Made by a program: the position numbers and the translations under genes
The notes under the pieces: generated by a model
Seen by the model: the letters and a program-made list of their open reading frames with translations, nothing else
What the model was told of the DNA's origin: nothing
Databases searched by the model: none
From: JAGOTP01 sp964415465
GTDB lineage: Bacteria > Patescibacteriota > Patescibacteriia > 2-12-FULL-60-25
Length of the DNA: 6,392 nt
NCBI GenBank assembly: GCA_964415465.1
Contig: CAYQAL010000037.1
Coordinates: 1-6,392 of the forward strand
Direction of reading: 5' to 3'
Part shown: piece by piece, positions 1-4,140 of the stretch
Layout: each line of letters starts with the position of its first letter
Numbering within the stretch: position 1 is the stretch's first letter

Positions 1-5
1 GACGG

Positions 6-34
6 TTCGCTCTCCTACGACCATCGGGTATAGT
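6..34 (+). promoter_or_regulatory. Putative promoter with short leader for the GT4 transferase gene
   Basis: A -10-like hexamer TATAGT lies at 29-34. It is followed by CTG, exactly as in the much better promoter of rplU (TATAGTCTG in both). A 17-bp spacer would put the -35 at 6-11 (TTCGCT), a poor match to TTGACA. Transcription would start near 41, leaving a leader of only about 7 nt before the ATG at 48, with no room for a Shine-Dalgarno site. The window begins just upstream, so a promoter farther out or cotranscription with an earlier gene cannot be excluded. Confidence 0.4.
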
Positions 35-47
35 CTGCCTGGTCTCT

Positions 48-1124
48 ATGGATACCCAGCTCCTCCTCCAGTGTTTGGCGCTCGTCGTCGTTGCTGGTCT
101 CGCCTCCTATGGGTTGAGTTTCGTATCCCGTTGGCTCGCAAAAAAAGCCAAAGCGATCGATCAGCCAACCGGCGGACGTAAAATCCACCGGGTTCCAACC
201 CCGCTCTTTGGAGGAGCAGGAATTTTTGCCGTTGGGTTCGTAGGGGTGGTTGGGCTCGCGGCGGCTGGACTGCTCGGGCCCTGGTTATCCACCAGACAGC
301 TGCTCGGCTTTGGTCTCGGCGCGTTGATTCTCCTCATCGTTGGTATCATTGACGATCGTTACGTGCTTTCGTCCCGTGTGCAGTTTCCGTTTTATGTGTT
401 GGCCTGTCTCTGTGTCGTGCTTGGTGGAACAAGCGTGCGCTTGATCACAAATCCGGCGGGAGGTGTCATCTCACTCGTCACGAATCAATGGGAGTTCTTC
501 GGTGGACTCATTGCCTTGGCCTGGCCAGCGGACATTCTTACGTTGGGTTGGCTTCTCGTGCTGCTTTTTTCAACGAAGTTAATGGATGGATTGGATGGCC
601 TTGTCACGGGTCAGGCTTCCATTGGTGCGGCCATTATTTTAGTCTTGTGTTTGCTACCGCTCTATCATTTACCTGCGGTTGCCTTGCTGTCCGCCATCAT
701 GTTAGGCGCCTACCTCGGCTTTTTGCCCACGAATTTGTTTCCAGCTAAACAATTCCTAGGAGAGTCGGGGAGTACGCTCGCAGGGTTCACCTTGGGTTTT
801 TTGGCGATTGCCTCAGGGGCAAAGCTCGCCACCGCCTTGATGGCGTTAGGGGTCGCCTTAATTGATATCGCGCTTGTTATTTTAGGACGTCTGCGCCGCC
901 GTGTACCGATTACCCAAGGCGATCGGACGCACTTGCACCATCAGTTGCTCGATGCTGGTTTCACCCAACGGGGCGCCGTAGCCATTCTGTGGTCGATTGG
1001 ATTGTTGTTTGGCTTAGCGGCGCTCGCCCTTCAAACCCGCGGAAAGTTGATCTTGATGGCGCTCCTCTTCGTAGTCACGATCGGTCTCTCGATGTACGCC
1101 ACACGACGTAGTAAACTCCTCTAA
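48..1124 (+). CDS. Polyprenyl-phosphate sugar-1-phosphate transferase, MraY/WecA/TagO superfamily (glycosyltransferase family 4)
   Basis: Integral membrane enzyme expected to transfer a sugar-1-phosphate from a UDP-sugar to undecaprenyl phosphate on the cytoplasmic face, the first membrane step in building a cell-surface glycan. The 358-residue protein is a chain of about ten hydrophobic segments. Family landmarks are in order: DQPTGGRKIHRVPTPLFGG (38-56), the DDR metal-binding motif (102-104), MDGLDGLVTG (179-188), FLGESGS (236-242) and the GDRTHLHHQL loop (291-300). It resembles WecA/TagO more than MraY in its HLHH loop, but the acceptor and donor sugars cannot be read from sequence. Two usual active-site residues differ: Lys177 stands where the NxxDG motif normally has Asn, and Glu239 stands where the GDxGS motif normally has Asp. 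The ATG at 48 suits the first hydrophobic segment and has no Shine-Dalgarno. The DUF192 gene follows after 8 bp, so the two are probably one operon. Confidence 0.9.
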   Translation: MDTQLLLQCLALVVVAGLASYGLSFVSRWLAKKAKAIDQPTGGRKIHRVPTPLFGGAGIFAVGFVGVVGLAAAGLLGPWLSTRQLLGFGLGALILLIVGIIDDRYVLSSRVQFPFYVLACLCVVLGGTSVRLITNPAGGVISLVTNQWEFFGGLIALAWPADILTLGWLLVLLFSTKLMDGLDGLVTGQASIGAAIILVLCLLPLYHLPAVALLSAIMLGAYLGFLPTNLFPAKQFLGESGSTLAGFTLGFLAIASGAKLATALMALGVALIDIALVILGRLRRRVPITQGDRTHLHHQLLDAGFTQRGAVAILWSIGLLFGLAALALQTRGKLILMALLFVVTIGLSMYATRRSKLL

Positions 1125-1132
1125 ACGCCTCT

Positions 1133-1732
1133 ATGAACTATCCTCCACGTGAGCCGCAGCAAATGCCATCCAGTTCACCCATCGTGAATGACAAGCCGTT
1201 TTCCGCCGGCTGCGTCTTTTGGTTTGCTGTGATCGGCTTTGTTCTGACGTTTAGCGTGCTCTTTGGCGGAAAGACGTTGCGTTCCTACCTGCCAGCTGAT
1301 TTCAGTCTCACGAGCCTCCTTGGTTCCCTCGATGCACCGGCCGAGACAACAACCGTTACCGTCTCAGAGTTCCAAACGGTAACGCTGGCGGGGAAGCCCT
1401 ATCGCTTAGAAGTCGCTCGAACGGATGCCAAGCGCGAGCAGGGTCTTTCTGATCGTGCCTCGCTCCCAGCCGGAACCGGTATGCGCTTTATCTTCGATAC
1501 CCCAGACCGCTACACCTTCTGGATGAATCGCATGAATTTCTCGATCGACATGATTTTCTTATCCAACGGCACAATTGTGAACATTGCGAATAAGGTTCCG
1601 TTCCCAAAAACACCAGGCGAAGAACCGGCTAAAATTACTCCTCAGCAAGCCTTTACTGAGGTGATCGAGCTGCCAGCCGGGGATGCAGACAAGCTTGGGC
1701 TCAAGATCGGGCAGCGTCTTCTCTTGCCATAA
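1133..1732 (+). CDS. DUF192 family protein with N-terminal membrane anchor
   Basis: Residues 1-23 are polar and proline-rich. One hydrophobic segment follows at about 24-46 and can act as an uncleaved signal anchor, which would leave the rest outside the cytoplasm. A linker leads into a DUF192 domain at about 80-199. Recognisable family blocks are KREQGLSDRASLPAGTGMRF (100-119), the FWMNRMNFSIDMIFL strand-helix block (129-143) with the conserved W-M and I-D, NGTIVNI (145-151) and the closing VIELPAGDADKLGLKIGQRL (177-196). DUF192 proteins are small beta-rich domains of unknown biochemical role, often exported. The gene starts 8 bp after the upstream transferase and has no promoter or Shine-Dalgarno of its own (CCTCT directly before ATG), so it is likely cotranscribed. 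An envelope role is inferred from the anchor and the neighbour only. Confidence 0.88.
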   Translation: MNYPPREPQQMPSSSPIVNDKPFSAGCVFWFAVIGFVLTFSVLFGGKTLRSYLPADFSLTSLLGSLDAPAETTTVTVSEFQTVTLAGKPYRLEVARTDAKREQGLSDRASLPAGTGMRFIFDTPDRYTFWMNRMNFSIDMIFLSNGTIVNIANKVPFPKTPGEEPAKITPQQAFTEVIELPAGDADKLGLKIGQRLLLP

Positions 1733-1755
1733 AGTGGCTTATTTAAGCACTATTT
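1733..1755 (+). terminator. Weak hairpin after the DUF192 gene, possible terminator
   Basis: Directly after the stop codon, AGTG (1733-1736) can pair with CACT (1748-1751), and CTT with AAG inside it, around an ATTT loop with one bulged G. A short mixed ATTTC tract follows rather than a true run of T. It is too weak to call firmly, but it lies in the right place, since rplU downstream has its own promoter. Confidence 0.3.
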
Positions 1756-1782
1756 CATCTATAAATGACCCTTTCAGCCTTG

Positions 1783-1825
1783 TTGACAGGCTGCATTGAC
1801 AGAAGTGTCACTTTTTCGCTATAGT
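1783..1825 (+). promoter_or_regulatory. Sigma70-type promoter of rplU, with duplicated -35 hexamer and inverted repeat
   Basis: A perfect TTGACA at 1796-1801 is separated by 18 bp from TATAGT at 1820-1825, a strong housekeeping promoter. Transcription would start near 1832, giving a leader of about 12 nt (CATTCCACACCT), pyrimidine-rich and without a Shine-Dalgarno. A second TTGACAG copy lies 13 bp upstream at 1783-1789 and has no well-placed -10. The proximal -35 overlaps a perfect inverted repeat, TGACA-GAAG-TGTCA (1797-1810), that could bind a regulator. The promoter is seen directly; the operator role is inference. Confidence 0.78.
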
Positions 1826-1843
1826 CTGGGCCATTCCACACCT

Positions 1844-2143
1844 ATGATTGCTGTCATCAAAACCGGGGGAAAGCAGTACCTCGTCCAAGAAGGCGATGTG
1901 ATTTCCGTTGAGAAATTGAACGTCGAAGAAGGAAAGTCCCTCCAATTGGAGACCCTTATGAAGTCCGAAGGCGACAAGCTCGAGCTCGGTGCTCCAGCCT
2001 TGTCCGCTCAGGTTTCGGCTGAAGTCGTCGCTCACGGCCGCGGCAAAAAGCTCGATATCGTGAAGTACAAAGCCAAGTCCCGCTACACGCGCCGCAATGG
2101 ACACCGCCAAGCATTCACGAAGATCAAGATCACCAAGATCTAA
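1844..2143 (+). CDS. rplU: 50S ribosomal protein bL21
   Basis: Large-subunit ribosomal protein that binds 23S rRNA. The 99-residue product has the normal bL21 length and begins with the family signature MIAVIKTGGKQYLVQEGD. It continues through LELGAPAL and the basic C-terminal signature YKAKSRYTRRNGHRQ (77-91), which is the rRNA-contacting tail. An in-frame ATT-type start at 1796 would add 16 residues, but it overlaps the -35 hexamer and lies upstream of the predicted transcription start, so the ATG at 1844 is the real start. There is no Shine-Dalgarno, and CACACCT precedes the ATG. A strong terminator follows at once, so the usual partner rpmA (bL27) is not downstream here and rplU appears to be transcribed alone. 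Confidence 0.97.
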   Translation: MIAVIKTGGKQYLVQEGDVISVEKLNVEEGKSLQLETLMKSEGDKLELGAPALSAQVSAEVVAHGRGKKLDIVKYKAKSRYTRRNGHRQAFTKIKITKI

Positions 2144-2153
2144 AGAACATCCA

Positions 2154-2189
2154 AAAAGTGCCTCAGACAAAATGGTCTGAGGCACTTTT
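2154..2189. terminator. Strong bidirectional intrinsic terminator between convergent genes
   Basis: A perfect 15-bp stem is formed by 2154-2168 and 2175-2189 around the loop AAAATG. The core GTGCCTCAGAC / GTCTGAGGCAC is flanked by AAAA on the left and TTTT on the right, so the hairpin ends in a T run on either strand. It lies 10 nt after the rplU stop and about 30 nt beyond the end of the minus-strand gene at 2219, and so can terminate both convergent units. Confidence 0.93.
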
Positions 2190-2218
2190 GTTATCGGCTT
2201 TTGTTTGATTGAGCGGAG

Positions 2219-2716
2219 TTAGCGCAAGCGTTTCCCTTTGGTGAAATCAACGTTGACCACGTTTCCAGCGTTATCATTCTGTGCTCCAGAGGTATTTTGC
2301 CGCTCTCGTTTAGCGTTTTCTGCATTCGTGCGTTCGCGCTGTTCGATTCGAAGATAGTCAGCGAGTGAAGTTCGCATCCTTTGGCACAAAAGGTCCAGAT
2401 CGCGTTTTTCTGGATACGAAAGAGAGATGCGCTGCTCATCAAGTAGATGTGTTTGAAAGGCATTGATCGCATCGCTCACCATGACTTCAAAATGCCGCAC
2501 AACATCTCTCCCACCTTTCCATAGGTACACGGTCTGTAGTTGATCAAGAAAAAGGTCGTGAAGCGTGTTTTTCGATAGCGCATACGCCTCTCCTTTATAG
2601 GGATGACCTTGGAGCAGAGGAATCGTGGATGTTTGGAAAAAGTGAAGCGCAAACGCTCGCGCTCGGCGCATGAACTTTTCTTCTTCAAGGTTGATTGGTG
2701 AAGGAACGTCTGGCAT
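2219..2716 (-). CDS. Hypothetical helical protein, last gene of the ybaB-recR cluster
   Basis: I do not recognise this 165-residue protein. Residues 10-127 look mostly alpha-helical and amphipathic, with aromatic and charged patches (FMRRARAFALHFF 15-27; LHDLFLDQLQTVYLWKGGRDVVRHFE 52-77) and one Cys (111). There is no signal peptide or membrane segment, so it should be cytosolic. A polar, Asn/Gln/Arg-rich and probably disordered stretch (about 128-152) leads to a distinct C-terminal peptide, VVNVDFTKGKRLR, whose basic end looks like a conserved binding tail. The gene starts 9 nt after the recR stop, so it is almost certainly cotranscribed with recR, and it ends at the shared terminator. CCTTCTCCT precedes the ATG and there is no Shine-Dalgarno. 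A role linked to DNA repair is guilt by association only. Confidence 0.8.
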   Translation of the reverse strand: MPDVPSPINLEEEKFMRRARAFALHFFQTSTIPLLQGHPYKGEAYALSKNTLHDLFLDQLQTVYLWKGGRDVVRHFEVMVSDAINAFQTHLLDEQRISLSYPEKRDLDLLCQRMRTSLADYLRIEQRERTNAENAKRERQNTSGAQNDNAGNVVNVDFTKGKRLR

Positions 2717-2725
2717 AGGAGAAGG

Positions 2726-3331
2726 TTAAGATTCTTTTCGATTCTTCAAGGCATCAGCCACGGTGGTGGCATCCGCGTATTCAAGGGAAGCGCCGGTTGG
2801 GAGGCCACGAGCGAGACGGGTTAAGCGGACGTCTGTGCCTTCTAAGCGTTTACGTAAGTAGAGAGACGTTGTGTCTCCAGGAATATCCGTATCGAGCGCC
2901 AGAATGATCTCAGTGATCTTCGGTTCGCTATTTCGAATACGTTCCAACAGGTATTCGATCGTGAGTGTGTCTGGGGTTCGGCCTTCAATCGGATCGATTG
3001 TCCCACCAAGCACATGGTAACGTCCTTGAAAGACCCCCGTATCTTCAATGACACGAATATCCGGGCTCATCGCTACCACACAGATCGAAGCCGGATCACG
3101 TTTCGGATCACGACAAATGCGACAGATCGCCTGATCCGTCCACTGATGGCAAACCGAGCAGGATGACAGGTCCTTGCTTAACCCATCGACGGCGCGCGCG
3201 AACTGTTCAATCACTTCTCGTGGCTGCGTCACTAGCCAATACGCGTAGCGCAGCGCCGCTCTTGGTCCAACTCCAGGCAGACGGTCAAACGCGGCCGCCG
3301 CTTGCTGAATCGGAAGTGGAAGAAGTGCCAT
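2726..3331 (-). CDS. recR: Recombination protein RecR
   Basis: RecR works with RecO and RecF in the RecFOR pathway, loading RecA onto single-stranded DNA at gaps, and forms a clamp-like ring on DNA. The 201-residue length is typical. Domains in order: a helix-hairpin-helix region with FDRLPGVGPRAALRYAYWL (15-33); a zinc finger with Cys58, Cys61, Cys70 and Cys73 (CSVC...CRIC); a Toprim domain starting at ICVVAMSPDIRVIEDTGVF (83-101), with Glu96 and the acidic stretch LDTDIPGDT (146-154); and the C-terminal RGLPTGASLEYADATTVADAL (175-195). The start at 3331 matches the family N-terminus. It is the only gene here whose ATG is not preceded by CT. It lies downstream of ybaB, the classical order, but across a palindromic 134-bp gap. 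The next gene follows after 9 nt. Confidence 0.97.
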   Translation of the reverse strand: MALLPLPIQQAAAAFDRLPGVGPRAALRYAYWLVTQPREVIEQFARAVDGLSKDLSSCSVCHQWTDQAICRICRDPKRDPASICVVAMSPDIRVIEDTGVFQGRYHVLGGTIDPIEGRTPDTLTIEYLLERIRNSEPKITEIILALDTDIPGDTTSLYLRKRLEGTDVRLTRLARGLPTGASLEYADATTVADALKNRKES

Positions 3332-3342
3332 GTTGTGTTATT

Positions 3343-3372
3343 TCGACTTACTCGCTTTAGCCGAGTAATCGA
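3343..3372. repeat. Hairpin-forming inverted repeat just upstream of recR
   Basis: TTACTCG (3348-3354) pairs perfectly with CGAGTAA (3362-3368) around a 7-nt loop. The outer TCGA (3343-3346) can add four pairs with TCGA (3369-3372) across a one-base bulge. Read on the minus strand, no T run follows it, so it is not an intrinsic terminator. It overlaps the edge of the larger inverted repeat at 3365-3469. Confidence 0.6.
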
Positions 3373-3469
3373 CTCCGCTTAGCGAGGACTTGTGCGAGCG
3401 ACGGCGAGTCACGCGAAGCTACGTTTGCCAGCTGGCAAACGAGCGACCTCGCTGAACGGAGTCGGTTAC
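3365..3469. repeat. Imperfect inverted repeat element (MITE/REP-like) between ybaB and recR
   Basis: The left arm 3365-3387 (GTAATCGACTCC then GCTTAGCGAGG) is complementary to the right arm 3447-3469 (CCTCGCTGAAC then GGAGTCGGTTAC). The match covers 23 positions with one clear mismatch and two G-T wobbles. The 59 bp between the arms contain a perfect 20-bp palindrome. The ybaB stop codon (3466-3468) lies inside the right arm. The arms could be terminal inverted repeats of a small non-autonomous element, or the stem of a large intercistronic RNA structure in the ybaB-recR transcript. Only one copy is in the window, so mobility is not shown. Confidence 0.65.
3422..3441. repeat. Perfect 20-bp palindrome
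   Basis: CGTTTGCCAG followed directly by its reverse complement CTGGCAAACG, with no spacer. It is nested inside the larger inverted repeat at 3365-3469. It could be a dimeric protein-binding site, the tip of a cruciform or RNA stem, or part of a repeat family. Confidence 0.8.
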
Positions 3470-3789
3470 GACCCCCCTTTCATCATGTCGCCAAACTCGT
3501 TCATGATGTCCATGCCACCGCCTTCACGCATTTTCGTCGCCAACACCTGCTGCAATTTCTGAGCAGCGTCATTGAACGCCTCCTTCAAAAGACCCTCTAA
3601 TTTACTGCGGTCAGACATGAGTTCCTGATCGATGGAGACGTTTGTGACCTGCTGGGTTCCGTTGATCGTGACTTTGACCTTACCCCAGCCAGCCGAACCT
3701 TCAGAGCTGATTTGAGAGAGCTGGTCTTGGAGGGCTTTTGCCTTATCTTTAAGATCTTTGAATTGCTTGAGTTTGCCAAGGAAAGACAT
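3466..3789 (-). CDS. ybaB: YbaB/EbfC family nucleoid-associated protein
   Basis: Small DNA-binding, nucleoid-associated protein that acts as a dimer; the gene usually sits beside recR and dnaX. The 107-residue product shows the family layout: an N-terminal helix or coiled coil (FLGKLKQFKDLKDKAKALQDQL, 3-24), a central beta section GWGKVKVTINGTQQVTNVSIDQELM (34-58), and a C-terminal helix with LEGLLKEAFNDAAQKLQQ (64-81), ending in a Met/Gly-rich tail. The frame is open upstream to 3891, but the ATG at 3789 was chosen because family members begin directly with this helix and the extension is unlike the family and overlaps the upstream gene. TTTCT precedes the ATG and there is no Shine-Dalgarno. 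A run of six G encodes the Gly-Gly near the end, and the stop codon is inside the downstream inverted repeat. Confidence 0.93.
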   Translation of the reverse strand: MSFLGKLKQFKDLKDKAKALQDQLSQISSEGSAGWGKVKVTINGTQQVTNVSIDQELMSDRSKLEGLLKEAFNDAAQKLQQVLATKMREGGGMDIMNEFGDMMKGGS

Positions 3790-3800
3790 AGAAATAGAAG

Positions 3801-3819
3801 AAAAATGAGGTTGACTCAT
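3801..3819 (-). terminator. Weak hairpin plus T tract between the small helical gene and ybaB
   Basis: Read on the minus strand, ATGAG and CTCAT pair around the loop TCAAC (3805-3819) and run directly into TTTTTCTTCT just before the ybaB start. The five-bp stem is short. This might be a weak terminator or attenuator that reduces read-through into ybaB, or chance. Confidence 0.25.
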
Positions 3820-3847
3820 CATGACAGAAAGGCAGACAAACGCCAAC

Positions 3848-4054
3848 TCAGGCTTTTGTGGAGGAGCGGCGGGATGTTGGGGCGACGCCAAGTTTTGTGG
3901 AAAGCGCTTTTAAGGCCGCGTGATCCCGTGTTTCTGCGATCTCTGCTTGCAATCGTTTGCCTTTGGCGAGGAGTGTCGTGAGTTCTGCGCGGAAGGCCAG
4001 GACTTTTTTGGTGAGCGACGTGAGCTGCTTTTCTCGTGAAGAAGAGGATGGCAT
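3848..4054 (-). CDS. Small hypothetical helical (coiled-coil) protein
   Basis: A 68-residue protein I do not recognise. After a Ser-rich start (MPSSSSREKQL) it is one long amphipathic helix with heptad-like spacing of Leu/Val/Ile (LTSLTKKVLAFRAELTTLL, then KGKRLQAEIAETRDHAALKAL), followed by a short basic tail (SRRSSTKA). It is cytosolic and lacks Cys and Trp. The ATG at 4054 was chosen because CCCCT precedes it, as at most other starts here. An alternative ATG at 4078 would give 76 residues and has a possible Shine-Dalgarno (AAGGA at 4087-4091 on the minus strand, 8 nt away). It ends 58 nt before ybaB on the same strand, in the place where dnaX is often found, and is divergent from the large coiled-coil gene. 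Several overlapping frames compete here, but only this one gives a coherent amphipathic helix. Confidence 0.6.
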   Translation of the reverse strand: MPSSSSREKQLTSLTKKVLAFRAELTTLLAKGKRLQAEIAETRDHAALKALSTKLGVAPTSRRSSTKA

Positions 4055-4140
4055 AGGGGACAACGGACATGGTACCATGAGCCCATTCCTTTCATCGAAC
4101 ATATCGTATGGCCCACGATCGTGCAGATAGTCCTCGAGCT
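4055..4140. promoter_or_regulatory. Divergent intergenic region with two palindromes
   Basis: These 86 bp separate the small helical gene (leftward) from the large coiled-coil gene (rightward). They hold a perfect 12-bp palindrome CATGGTACCATG at 4068-4079 and a perfect 10-bp palindrome CACGATCGTG at 4114-4123, both plausible operator half-sites. GATAGT at 4126-4131, followed by C, resembles the TATAGTC -10 motif of the other two plus-strand units and would give an almost leaderless transcript from 4141. No good -35 is visible for it. For the leftward gene, TACCAT on the minus strand (4069-4074) is the best -10 guess and is weak. Confidence 0.35.

Noticed and set aside
1796..1843. 16-residue N-terminal extension of bL21
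   Set aside because: It begins on the -35 hexamer and lies upstream of the predicted transcription start; bL21 proteins start at the MIAVIKTGGKQY position.
1808..2185. Minus-strand frame of 125 codons opposite rplU
   Set aside because: Antisense to a certain ribosomal protein gene and running through the terminator.
3332..3469. CRISPR-like or tandem repeat array
   Set aside because: The repeated GCGAG/CTCGC words are arms of inverted repeats, not regularly spaced direct repeats.
3790..3891. 34-residue N-terminal extension of YbaB
   Set aside because: Not like the family, overlaps the end of the small helical gene, and the normal start at 3789 has the same CT-ATG context as the neighbours.
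3712..3981. Plus-strand frame of 89 codons across ybaB and the small gene
   Set aside because: Overlaps a confident ybaB on the other strand, and its product has no coherent composition.
4108..4140. Upstream ATG at 4108 for the large coiled-coil gene
   Set aside because: Possible, but it adds only 11 polar residues, has GT rather than CT before the ATG, and would place the 10-bp palindrome and the GATAGT element inside the gene. Kept as an alternative start.
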